From Bryopsis sp. KO-2023 (Eukaryota; Chlorophyta; Ulvophyceae; Bryopsidales; Bryopsidaceae): DNA of 64,000 nucleotides. Below are positions 1 through 13,152 of the stretch, piece by piece. Every line of letters begins with the position of its first letter. Positions within the stretch are counted from its first letter, which is position 1. Under the pieces are notes generated by a model. The model was not told where the DNA came from, ran no database searches, and was given only the letters and a program-made list of their open reading frames with translations. The stretch lies in the NCBI GenBank assembly GCA_030272585.1, contig BSYQ01000001.1:4464001-4528000 (forward strand), in the 5' to 3' direction. A program made the position numbers and the translations under genes.

Positions 1-3000
1 AGATAACACAATCACGGCTCGCTGTTGCTTTCCCACAACCCTCGCCTGCTGTTTCAAACCGAGGGTGATTCCATCAAATATTTCCGACCTCCCTGATGGC
101 GACACACCCGCCAGGGCTTGCGCCAAATCTTCGACAGACCCGTCCGTCAAGTCAGTCATGGCTTCCACCACGGTGGAATTCCCACCATATGCGACCAGCC
201 CCACCGAAGCTGGAACGTCACTGACGTGGAGACCCTTGATCAGCTCATTGCTGACATCTCTTGCCAATTGCATGAGTTCCTGCGTCATCCCTTCAGATGC
301 ATCCAGCACCAGGGTGACAGAAACCGGATGGGCAGCGGCGCTTTTCTCTGGAGCTTCGAGAACCAAAGTTGCGCGCATGGTTTCGTCTGTGCTCTCGTAT
401 TCCTCGAATTCCGGTTTCAAGGTGATCCCGATGCGAGTTCGATTGACAGCTGGGTCCTCATCAGAGCTCTCCGGGGTGGCCACTGTTTGTGCAGCAATCA
501 CTGGATCCTCCGATTTCTTCTGGTCGGCAGCAACCTTTTCTTTAAAGTCACCCATTGCATTGGAGACTTTCAGAAGCTTCTGAGGGTCAGAGTCCTCATT
601 TTCAACGGCATCTTCCAGCAAACCCTTGATATCCACGATTTCCCCAAGGATGGATTGAATCACTTCGTCGTCTTTGGCTGGGGACACGTTCACGACAGCC
701 TCCGCTCTGGCCACCACCACCACCGAAACCCCAGGGTTGTTTTCAACAAGCCGATCGCGTGCATCCCCCATGAGTTCGCCCGTCTTTCCCCTGATTCGAC
801 CTCGCTCCCTCACCGTTCTCTGCAGTGCCCTTTTACCGACGAAGAACATCGGCTCGACCACCTCTTGCGATCGAATATCATAGGTGCCTGCAACTTCCAG
901 AAACTTCCTAGTGCCAATCCCACTTCTCAAGGTGAGAGTCACAACCACCGTATACTCCTCTCCATACGCAATGTCAGATCCAAACATGAGATGCTTCCCA
1001 TTGACAGCTTTTCGAACGAACATCGGCCCCGAAACATCAGAGATGCTCGCAACCGACTTCGGAGAGAAGACTAGCCTCAAGTTTTGAGCGAATGTCGTGT
1101 CGAACCATCTGGGGGTCTCTTCGACGGCCAACTTTATGGATTCCTGCGTGTCGATGAAATACTGCACCCCGTTCGTTTCGAGGGTCAATGCATCCACCAA
1201 AGTTATGTCGAGCTCGGTGTCGTCTACCCCCAGTACAAACGGAAAGACCGTGACATTTGACCCAGCCCGAGTCGCCATGGTTGAGTTGAAAATCAGCTCA
1301 GGATTCTGTTCCCCAGCATCCGGAGCGCTCCCCACCACCCACCACAAAACGGACCTGTGCGATTTCTCCACGGCATCCTGCAGCAGCTTCCTTGTGCCCT
1401 TCACCTCACTTCCAGCAGTGCGTACGCCCTCAGCCAAGCCTTTCAGCAAGTCGGATTTCCCGCCGGTTGTCAGGCCCTGCACAATGTTGATCGCAGTACT
1501 CACACTGTCGGGACTCAAATCCTCATCCACAAGAATAGATCGGACATCCTCGCTGTACGTCAATATCTCGACACCCCTCCTGCCTTTTCGTTTCGACAAT
1601 CCAAGCAGCAGCTCCGAAATGAGGTTCTTCCCCAATTCGAAATTCTTCTCGGACAGCCCTGCCGATGTGTCCAACAAGATCACGACGTCACCATCGATCG
1701 GCACCCCAGGATTCTCAGGAGCTCTGATTTTCAGCAACACCGACACGTCTTGCTCCAGGTGTGACAGATCTCTCGTATCAGGCACCAACTCAAATTCTAG
1801 TTTCGGTTGGATTGGTCTTGGCTTGACACTAGCTGCAGGAATGATCACCACCGGCTCAACCAAACGAGCGGGGGGTGGCGGTGGAGGTGGGGTCACGATT
1901 TCCCTCGGTGCAGCTTCTTTCTGCAACTCGATGACCTTCTCCAGAGCCACGGCTGGATTCTTTTTGGCAGCGGTGCTCCCCTTTTTCGCGGCAATGGCTT
2001 CCTCCAACAATCTCTTCACTTCCTCCAGTTCTGCCAGCAGCTGCTGAATAACAGGATCATCCCCGATCGTCACATTCACAATGGCGATGGCCTCAGCAAT
2101 TGCCACCACCGCAGCCGGCGAGTCTTCACTCTCCAGCAGCTCCTGAGCCTCCCTCAGTTTTCCCTCGGTGTCTGTGCGAACTTCTTTCCTTTCCTCCAGG
2201 ATGTCTGGCGTCGACCTGATTCCAAGCTGCTCCATCGGACCTTTCTCTCCGGTGCGAAATTCAGCGACGTCAAAATACTTCAGATCGGCAGACAGGAGCG
2301 TGATATTTCCAGTCCCTGGTGGAACCTCCACATCGAAACGAAGCTGCCTCCAGTCCGAATACAACACGTCGGGCATTAGCACTTCGATCGCCCCATCCGC
2401 ATTCGGTTCTTTCGCCTCGCCTCCAGATATCTTATTCACTTTCACTCCTTTTCCGGGGGTAACAGTAATGATCACATTCTGACCCCCCACCAAAGTAAAA
2501 GACTCTTTCATCTCTTGAAACGATTCGTCAATTTCCTCCACCGACTCCGCAAAAATCGGGAAGCTCCCGGTGCCCGTCGACAATGATTTCAGCTCATCCA
2601 GATCGACATTGGCAAAATCCAACACCACCGGAAAGACACTGATCGGAGCGTCGCCGTCCATCACGGCATTGCTCGCAGCCTTCAGCGATTTTTTCAAATT
2701 CTTCGACGGGACTTTGCTGGCTGTGACAGCCACGATCGCCTTCCTCCTAGCAGCAGCATCTTTGTTCAATATTTCAGCCGCCTCGGCAATGCCATCCAGC
2801 ACATTTCCCTTTCCCTCAAACTTCAGTCCCCCCAACTCAGTGGCCATATTTTTTGCTGAATCCTTGTCGAAGTTTTCCAGCTCCAGGACAACATTGACCC
2901 CCCCACCATGAGTCACCATAGCGAATGCTGACTCATTCGATCCTGGCTGGTCAAACACGAACTCCATCAAGCTTGTACTGAGCGTTTCCACGATTTTGAG

Positions 3001-4707
3001 GCTTTCCTTTGTCATGCTGTCAGACGAATCCACCACAAAGACCAGCGCCACCGAGGGTGGCACCTCTGGGGGAGGTTCCACCAGCAAATTCAATTGCAGA
3101 GAGATATTGGCAGCCTTGTCTGACAGCTCCGCAACCTCAGGATCGTAAAAACCATCGAAAATGGGTTTTACTGGTGGCAATGGTGGAGGGGGTGGTGGAG
3201 GGGGTGGTGGGGGTGGAGGTGGAGATGGTGGGGGTGGTGGGGGTGGGGCAGGTGGTTTCTCGAATCTAGTCCCCTCCAGCACTTCCTCGGCAGCAGCAGC
3301 ACTGGTTGTCTCTTTTGCCTTGGTTATCAGATCCTTCCCCGTAGCCGTCGTGCCATCGGCCGTCCTTTGTTTGACTATGGCATCCTCAATATTTTGAATC
3401 GTGGCATTGCGCTCGACGTCAGACAGACTCAGATCCTCCAGCAATCCTTTGATTGTTTGCAAATCCGTGAGGATCGCTTTCACAGTGGGGTCCTCTCGCA
3501 CTGGGGATACGTTCACCTCCGCCCGGGCTGTGGCGATGGCAGTCACAGCGCCATCCTGATCTCCGACTGTGGATTTGTCTTGAGCCTCGTCGATTCCATC
3601 CCCCGCAACTTTCCGCACTTTGGTGGTTTCCACCACAGGATCGAAGGCCTCCTCGTCAATTTTCACTTTGGCTTCCCTCTTCACGAGCAGCGCCTCCTTC
3701 TTTTCCTCCTTTTCAAAATTCAATGCATTCACGAAGGACCCCTCGATTTCCAGCATGGGGACGCTGGTGCACCCATCGGGGATGTCCATCGTGATCAAAA
3801 TGTCCCTCCTCTCTTCGATAAACAGGTCTCCAACATCCAAGTGAATTCCACCCGTCACGTTTTTCTGGGGCCTCCCCCCTGCTGTAATTTCCACGATTTC
3901 CGCTCCATTGAGAGGTTTGAAAACGAATTCGAGATCGATGGCCACAGTGGATAGCAGCCCCCCCAAGGCGTCCCCGAACTTCACAGGAACGTCTTCTTCT
4001 TTCGATATCAAATAAGACAACCCTTGCCCGGCATCGGCTATGTCCAGCAGCAAGTCCCTGTCCAGCGTCTCCCCAAATCCAAACGTGTAAACAGCGATGG
4101 GGCTGGTTGTGTCGTCCAGCATTTTTCGGAGCTCCGCCACCAACTCGACAGGATCCGTGATTCCCCTGTTCTGCACCCCGTCCGTGAAAAGAAAGACCGC
4201 TTGCACCGCTTTCCCCACCGGTCCTCTTTCTTGCTGTTCTATTCCACGAAACAAACCTCCCGACAGGTCCGTCCCACCCTGAGCCCTCGTCGCACCGATT
4301 ATACGTTTGGAGGTCGAAATGCCTGACTTCACCACCTTCCTGAGGGGGATCCTCTCCAACGCCGAGGAACTGTACGTTACGAGCCCAAGATAGTTGAAAT
4401 CGTTCGTCTCACCAAGCTTGTCTACTAGAAACTGATTGGTTTTCTGCAACAGCTCCAACTTTTCCCCACTCATCGACCCCGAAATATCCATCACGGACGT
4501 CAGCGATAGTGGTGCCGCGCCGACCAGCTCAATGGGAGCTTCGACCGAGAAAACCCCGGTCACACGTTGCTTTCCGCATGGATATTTTTCAAATTCGGGA
4601 CGGATCGAGCACGTCAGCAGATCTACTCTGGCCTGGCTCTCCGAGTACCCCAAAAAGCCCAAACAACAAAACCCAACCCATACTAGGAGCCCAATTTTGG
4701 GCAGCAT
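1..4707 (-). CDS. Giant secreted protein with at least four tandem VWA modules (3' end beyond window)
   Basis: One uninterrupted minus-strand frame runs from ATG at 4707 to the window edge: 1569 codons, no stop, no intron needed. Residues 1-24 look like a signal peptide (hydrophobic LLVWVGFCCLGFLG), so secretion or surface display is inferred. Four von Willebrand A (VWA) modules follow; their metal-site (MIDAS) motifs begin at about residues 74 (DISGS), 560 (DSSDS), 1013 (DTSAG) and 1469 (DASEG), 453-486 residues apart. The first also has TDLSGG and FTDG, completing a normal MIDAS. A beta-rich lead-in such as LKPEFEEY precedes modules 1 and 4. A helical tail containing VNVSP or VNVT, then a segment like IKGLLED, follows modules 1-3 (about 390, 880 and 1340). 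Proline runs near 484-509 and 939-946 act as linkers. VWA domains usually bind protein ligands through a divalent metal; the ligand here is unknown. The ATG follows no upstream in-frame coding, so the start is reasonable. Confidence 0.85.
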   Translation of the reverse strand, partial: MLPKIGLLVWVGFCCLGFLGYSESQARVDLLTCSIRPEFEKYPCGKQRVTGVFSVEAPIELVGAAPLSLTSVMDISGSMSGEKLELLQKTNQFLVDKLGETNDFNYLGLVTYSSSALERIPLRKVVKSGISTSKRIIGATRAQGGTDLSGGLFRGIEQQERGPVGKAVQAVFLFTDGVQNRGITDPVELVAELRKMLDDTTSPIAVYTFGFGETLDRDLLLDIADAGQGLSYLISKEEDVPVKFGDALGGLLSTVAIDLEFVFKPLNGAEIVEITAGGRPQKNVTGGIHLDVGDLFIEERRDILITMDIPDGCTSVPMLEIEGSFVNALNFEKEEKKEALLVKREAKVKIDEEAFDPVVETTKVRKVAGDGIDEAQDKSTVGDQDGAVTAIATARAEVNVSPVREDPTVKAILTDLQTIKGLLEDLSLSDVERNATIQNIEDAIVKQRTADGTTATGKDLITKAKETTSAAAAEEVLEGTRFEKPPAPPPPPPPSPPPPPPPPPPPPPPLPPVKPIFDGFYDPEVAELSDKAANISLQLNLLVEPPPEVPPSVALVFVVDSSDSMTKESLKIVETLSTSLMEFVFDQPGSNESAFAMVTHGGGVNVVLELENFDKDSAKNMATELGGLKFEGKGNVLDGIAEAAEILNKDAAARRKAIVAVTASKVPSKNLKKSLKAASNAVMDGDAPISVFPVVLDFANVDLDELKSLSTGTGSFPIFAESVEEIDESFQEMKESFTLVGGQNVIITVTPGKGVKVNKISGGEAKEPNADGAIEVLMPDVLYSDWRQLRFDVEVPPGTGNITLLSADLKYFDVAEFRTGEKGPMEQLGIRSTPDILEERKEVRTDTEGKLREAQELLESEDSPAAVVAIAEAIAIVNVTIGDDPVIQQLLAELEEVKRLLEEAIAAKKGSTAAKKNPAVALEKVIELQKEAAPREIVTPPPPPPPARLVEPVVIIPAASVKPRPIQPKLEFELVPDTRDLSHLEQDVSVLLKIRAPENPGVPIDGDVVILLDTSAGLSEKNFELGKNLISELLLGLSKRKGRRGVEILTYSEDVRSILVDEDLSPDSVSTAINIVQGLTTGGKSDLLKGLAEGVRTAGSEVKGTRKLLQDAVEKSHRSVLWWVVGSAPDAGEQNPELIFNSTMATRAGSNVTVFPFVLGVDDTELDITLVDALTLETNGVQYFIDTQESIKLAVEETPRWFDTTFAQNLRLVFSPKSVASISDVSGPMFVRKAVNGKHLMFGSDIAYGEEYTVVVTLTLRSGIGTRKFLEVAGTYDIRSQEVVEPMFFVGKRALQRTVRERGRIRGKTGELMGDARDRLVENNPGVSVVVVARAEAVVNVSPAKDDEVIQSILGEIVDIKGLLEDAVENEDSDPQKLLKVSNAMGDFKEKVAADQKKSEDPVIAAQTVATPESSDEDPAVNRTRIGITLKPEFEEYESTDETMRATLVLEAPEKSAAAHPVSVTLVLDASEGMTQELMQLARDVSNELIKGLHVSDVPASVGLVAYGGNSTVVEAMTDLTDGSVEDLAQALAGVSPSGRSEIFDGITLGLKQQARVVGKQQRAVIVLS

Positions 4708-5935
4708 GTGTGGACACGTTTAGCAAGCCGAGACCTCAGCGACAAGGGATCCCAAACCGCGACGTCGCTCGGGTTACTGGACACCGGACAACTTTGTGTC
4801 CGACCGCTGCTTTGTCTTTTCTGGACACACTGATATAGAATTTGTGATCTGAAAAAATGGCACCCACGCGTGTTCTTTGCCCCCCTCAAAATCAAAATAT
4901 CGTTTGAACACGCTCCTTCAATACTTATGGTGTGGGTTGGATGCTTCTTGTAGTTTGGCGCTTCGCTACGTAATACTACATTTTTTGGGTCATACATGCG
5001 GCTGTCGGAAAATGACTTTCACTCGCCGCGTGCATGTGGCTCGGATTTTCCACACAGGAATAGTCATGCCGGGCACCAGCAACCGACCCGCGGGAGCTCA
5101 ACAGAATCATGGATTGACTTTATGAATATATTCATGCATTCATTACAAATTTTTTGGGGGAAGGAGGAGGAGCTATTTTCCTTGCTGAAGAACAGTCAAG
5201 TTTGTCCCCCGAGTTCGAGCCCTGCTGACTCCAAGTTCCCTGCTCTTTTTCCTCTACTCTTTTTTGCTCTTTTTTCGATGTTTTTTTTTGGGGGGGGGGG
5301 ATCTCCATGCAAGGTTAAGAATCCAGGAAGGTTTCGATGAATGATTCCCAGAAGTCGTGGAGGACAAATGCACCCCTAGACATTGTTTCTTACAAAAGCC
5401 CCCACCATAGGTCTCAATCCTTCAACGCCCAACATTGAGATTCTTAACACCCCCCCCCCCCCCCGCCCCCCTAAAAGAAATAAAGAGCCAAACCCATCAC
5501 GAAAAAGGGAGAGGAAACCAAGAAGAAGAAAAAAAATTCACGATCAGATTGAAGAAAGCATCTTACCCACCCACATCAACAACCCCTTCTTCCCGGGAGA
5601 AATCTACCATCCTGGCATTGAACCACTGCTGGGAGCAATCTTTATGGAAGCCTGCCCCCCCCCCCCCCCCCCCTCTTTTAAATTCCGTCAAGGTGGCTCC
5701 GAAAATCCCACAATCAAATCAAGCTCGACCGGATTCTACCACTTCCTGTTGCTGATTGCACCGCTCCAGCCATCCACTGGACGATATCTCGAATGATACA
5801 TCTTTTTTTTTTTCAGCCTCCTTATTTTTGTCACAGATTTTTTGTTTTCTCATTACCTTGTACATTTTGTGCTTGGGGGAATTCTTCCCATTTTGCTCTC
5901 TGTGTGGCTAATTTTTGAATCTTTTTTTTTTTAAT
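4708..5935. other. Intergenic: VWA gene promoter side and ArfGAP 3' side
   Basis: No gene is supported here. The 4708-5000 part is upstream of the VWA start codon. The middle holds long C runs (about 5449-5464 and a 19-base run at 5655-5673) and a G run near 5285. The last 100 bases are T-rich and lie directly downstream of the ArfGAP stop, so they are probably its 3' UTR. Confidence 0.6.
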
Positions 5936-9467
<3,532 letters not shown>

Positions 9468-11043
9468 CCTCCAAGTTGTTTCCTTTCCAAACGGGAGATT
9501 TCGGAAAACGAAACCGATGAAAGACTCAAAACATACACAACAGAACGAAAGCAAATTCGATCACCACAGGTTTCTGTGTAGTTCTGCTTTCTCTTTTCTT
9601 TTTTTTCCTCTTTTTTTTCGACGGACTCTTCAACACGAAGAGCCACAGGAAGTCGAGGCTGGCCGCTGAAGTACTTTTGTGGTGCTGGTTAAATATGTTC
9701 CAACTCACGGAAGGAGTGCCACTACAAAAGGGGGGGGGGGGATGAGAAAGAGTGGTTTGACGTAAGATGGAGTGACGCCACATGGCCTTGAATTTCACAA
9801 CGGAACAATTCATGGGAAGCAGAGACGAAGGCGCAGAATGGACATAACGGTGTGCAGGAGTTGGAAGTTCAAATCCCAACCCACATCCACATCGGGAGCA
9901 ACTGTGCGTTTCATATTTTGGGGAGGGGGGGGCGAGCGCATTTAACAAAAAGGAGGAGCAGCAAATCCAAAATGAACAGCAGTTTTCACGAGGTGTGAGG
10001 CAGACTAAGCCTTGGTGAATGAATATGAGAATTTGATTTTTGGTAGCACAAAGCAAGTGGTCTTTCATATGATGCAACTTTACAAAAAAAGATCCATTTT
10101 CCTGCCAAAACCTTCTCGAAAATGCAGGTCGAATTATTGGAATCCAAGTGCACTGGACATGCGCTTCAAGTTTTCCTATCCACTACCTATCCCGAGGATC
10201 TGTCCCCCCATCCTCCACAGGGAGACCCCCCTTTCAAAAAAAAACACAAACTACTGCAACCTCCCCCCAGGGTGGAAAAAAAAAACAAGGCCTTCCCATC
10301 TTCACCTGATATTTTCGCCGAAGATAGTTTTGCCCAACCCCAGGGGGGAAAAAAAACTTGAGTAAGACATCACAGCACATGCCACTTTATCTCCACAGGA
10401 AAATGACTTTTCCTTTTCTTTTATCTCTACTTGAACGAAAAAGTAGAAACTGCCCCCCCCCCCCATACAGTCCTCTTGTTGGGTGGTCTGACAAATACCC
10501 CCCCCAAAAAAAAAATAAAAAAAATACATTTATCGTGCACTAGAAAGAGGCAAGACTCCCCTCCCCTGAACGAAAGCAAAAACAATAATAGAAAAAGCTC
10601 CCCGAGTCACAATAATAATGTACAAGTCAAATCCACTCCTCGAGTGGAGTTTCCCCCGGCATCAAAACAACTAGTAATAAAAATACACGTGCCGGCTTCT
10701 CCCGGCATCAAAACGACTCCTAATAAAAATACACATGCCGTATAAAATCCCCTGGACATAAGTTTTCTACCAGAAACTCTTCTGGCTCGATGGTCGAGAA
10801 GAGCCTTCAAAATGAAAAGAAAAGTAAGATTCTGAAAATATTCCGTCCTGCTGTTTTTTTTAAAGAAAAAAGGGGGGAAAGATGAAGGACTCACACATGA
10901 TATATGTCTTCTCCATGAACCGCTCATCCCCCCCCCCCCTTACCACCCAAGAATTCATTATTTGGAATCAGGGGTGCATCTCCCATGCCCCCTAAAACGA
11001 ACATTGCATGTCAAAACAGCTCGACAAGTGCTGCTTCGACTCC
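9468..11043. other. Intergenic between ArfGAP and the 556-aa gene
   Basis: No convincing coding exon was found. The region contains G and C runs (9729-9740, 9925-9935, 10452-10463, 10928-10940), T/A-rich stretches and the direct repeat listed separately at 10655-10740. It holds the ArfGAP promoter side and the 3' side of the 556-aa gene. Confidence 0.6.
10655..10740. repeat. Two-copy direct repeat, 46-bp period, hairpin-bounded
   Basis: Unit 1 is 10655-10700 and unit 2 is 10701-10740. Each starts CCCGGCATCAAAAC and ends ACACRTGCCG with only a few differences. CGGCA at the start and TGCCG at the end of each unit can pair, giving two adjacent stem-loops. They sit about 300 bases beyond the stop codon of the minus-strand 556-aa gene, so they may lie in its 3' UTR. 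Confidence 0.75.
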
Positions 11044-12714
11044 TCAGTCTTCCTCCACACACGTGAACCAGTACTTCAGGGCATCCGATATAACCCCACC
11101 GTTATTCTCCGATCTCGTTTCGGCCGTGCAATCAACCAAATGCCCAAACGTGGACCTCCGCACCATGTTGAGAGGTAGAATGGGGGCAGTTTCCTCCGCC
11201 TTCTTCCTGGCGGCTATCCTCTTCATTTTTGCAGGAAACATCACAATGCATTCGCCGATCGCCAGCAGCTTCCATGTCCCTCGAATCATGACTATCAGCG
11301 TCCGTTCAAACGGTGTCGGTCGCTTGTACTCCATGATGCTGGTGGTGTCGCCCCAGACGTTCTCGGAGGTTTGAGTTTCTAACCAATCCTCTTGTTCACG
11401 ATCTTCCTCCATTTCCACACACAGTTTGAGTGTACCTTGCAAAATCCCCGAATCCGGTGTGGAGACTCTTGTTATTTCCTCCTTTTGTTCGACTTTGAAT
11501 GCCACGTTGCCCGCCAGCCAGGTGGCGGCGGTGATGAATCTGAAAGGGCGCCTCCTCATGCGCATCAGAGTGTTCCACTGTTCTTTGGGGAACACCATGA
11601 ATCCATGCTTGAATTCGACATCCACCTTCGTCGTTTCGCCCGATATCTTTATGTAGCCCGCACTCAAAATTTCCCTCAGCGTGTGGAGCACGCTCAGCGG
11701 AATCTTTTCGAGGCGTCCCACGCGCTGCGGCTCGTTGGCGTCCGCCTTGACGTGCACTCGCTCCGGTTCGTCGGGGTCCCTCACCAGGTACAAGTCGTCA
11801 GTGTCTGCGCGGATGTTGTTGATGCGCGCCCCAAGCCAGGAGTCCCTGCAGTCGGGCCAGCGCAGGATGCCTTCAGATATGACTTTTCTGCGAACCGTCC
11901 TCGTTTGCACGAACTGCCTCCCGGGTATGAGCTCCTGCGACCTGTTCGCACGGAAGTCCGGATCCTCCGTCGACAGAATAACGGCGACGCACAGTTTTCT
12001 GGCGTCGACCGTTCCGCTCTTGTCATTGAAACCGTCCTTGATGACTTGTGGAACCCTCAACTTGCAGTCGAAGGTGTTCCGGCGCCACTCTTCGAAATAG
12101 GCCGAGCACCCGCCGGACAAGGCCCCCTCCCACAAATGGTCGTCGATGACGTTCGCGCAAGTCAGCGAGATCTCGAAAAATAAGAGCTCGCGCTCCTCGG
12201 CGATCCAGAGGTGCCACGGCTTCTCCTTGAGACGCTTGTCGATCAGCGCGACGACCTCCCCCTCGTTTACCTCCAAGTGCCTTTTTAGCTCCGTCTCCGT
12301 GAGGCCCAGCCCCACAATCAGTAAACGCCGCAGCCTTGCGTGCGTCTCGTCTACCAACCGTTTCACTAAATCCCCGCTTTCGAAGTAGTGCCTCCAAGTC
12401 GAAATAGCTACAAACTCCGCGATGAGAAGCCCCGTCATGTTAACGGCCTCCCCCCAGTTATCAGGAGGAACGAAAGCTAGGGCGATGGCAAGAAGCGAAA
12501 ATAACGCCCACCAACAAGCATACACCAATGAATCGGACCGTAGCTGAAACCTTTCCACCGGCGACAAAGCTTCTTCCTTGAACGATATCCAACCGCGCCG
12601 CCCCAGTAAGAACGCCTGACCTGCCACAAACGCCAGGTTCCAGTATCCCTCGAATTGGTTTCTGTCGAGCGCCAGCAGTTCACCCACTATCGGTATATCC
12701 ACAGGTCGCACCAT
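11044..12714 (-). CDS. Intronless 556-aa protein with N-terminal membrane segments, unknown function
   Basis: A single open frame of 556 codons from ATG 12714 to TGA at 11044-11046, in a neighbourhood where most genes are intron-rich. I do not recognise a family. Two hydrophobic stretches near residues 62-82 (LVYACWWALFSLLAIALAF) and 92-108 (MTGLLIAEFVAIS) could be membrane segments. The rest is soluble-looking, charged and mixed alpha/beta, with pieces such as GILRWPDCRDSWLGARINN and FRFITAATWLAGNVAF. A second weak hydrophobic patch near residues 477-497 contains WKLLAIGECIVMF. Its GC-rich codon usage resembles the coding parts of its neighbours. The start lies 438 bp from the TFIIE alpha start on the other strand. 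It could be a lineage-specific or fast-evolving protein; a retrocopy is another explanation for the lack of introns. Confidence 0.7.
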   Translation of the reverse strand: MVRPVDIPIVGELLALDRNQFEGYWNLAFVAGQAFLLGRRGWISFKEEALSPVERFQLRSDSLVYACWWALFSLLAIALAFVPPDNWGEAVNMTGLLIAEFVAISTWRHYFESGDLVKRLVDETHARLRRLLIVGLGLTETELKRHLEVNEGEVVALIDKRLKEKPWHLWIAEERELLFFEISLTCANVIDDHLWEGALSGGCSAYFEEWRRNTFDCKLRVPQVIKDGFNDKSGTVDARKLCVAVILSTEDPDFRANRSQELIPGRQFVQTRTVRRKVISEGILRWPDCRDSWLGARINNIRADTDDLYLVRDPDEPERVHVKADANEPQRVGRLEKIPLSVLHTLREILSAGYIKISGETTKVDVEFKHGFMVFPKEQWNTLMRMRRRPFRFITAATWLAGNVAFKVEQKEEITRVSTPDSGILQGTLKLCVEMEEDREQEDWLETQTSENVWGDTTSIMEYKRPTPFERTLIVMIRGTWKLLAIGECIVMFPAKMKRIAARKKAEETAPILPLNMVRRSTFGHLVDCTAETRSENNGGVISDALKYWFTCVEED

Positions 12715-13152
12715 TTCAAACCAGCTACAACAGAGGAGGTTTTGAGTTTTTTTCTTCGTTTCTCAAAACAAGCCCCACACTCAAATCTTACAAGGCTTTC
12801 CACAGCTGTGGAGAATATAAGCGGACGCCCACAAAGAGCATCAAAGAATAACAAACCTCAGCAAAAAGTAACACACGTCGCCGAAGCTGCGCTGTGACTT
12901 ACCAGCCGCGGCCAAGCAGCAGCTTCCGTTCTGCTGCGCAGCACGCGCGACTCATCTGGGTGCCCCGAAATGAGTTGGGGCTGATGGCCAGAAAAAACTG
13001 AAGTCATTCCATACACCAGTGTCGAAATCCGAGATGCTTGCAGCTCGGAGGGCTCGCTTCCTGAAACCTCGAACGGAGTTTGCTGCCGGAGACGAAGCCT
13101 GAGTGCTAAATTTTGAAAACTGCAATTTGTTGAAGGGGGATAGAAAGCAGCT
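12715..13152. promoter_or_regulatory. Divergent promoter: 556-aa gene and TFIIE alpha
   Basis: The two start codons face away from each other across 438 bp, so the two promoters must share or divide this space. I see no clear TATA box positioned for either gene; a CCACAGCTGTGG E-box-like palindrome lies near 12798-12809. Confidence 0.6.

Noticed and set aside
65-4326. Many plus-strand open frames of 60-320 codons across 1-4.3 kb
   Set aside because: They are the opposite strand of the VWA giant's single long frame, have no coding sense of their own, and contain Ser/Pro/His-rich products typical of antisense shadows.
5195-5225. B-box-like GAGTTCGAGCC near 5210
   Set aside because: No A box at the right distance and no tRNA or SINE structure around it.
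9820-9900. Possible tRNA-derived sequence (GTTCAAATCC, B-box-like)
   Set aside because: The flanking bases do not form a 5-bp T stem with a 7-base loop, and no A box or acceptor stem could be placed.
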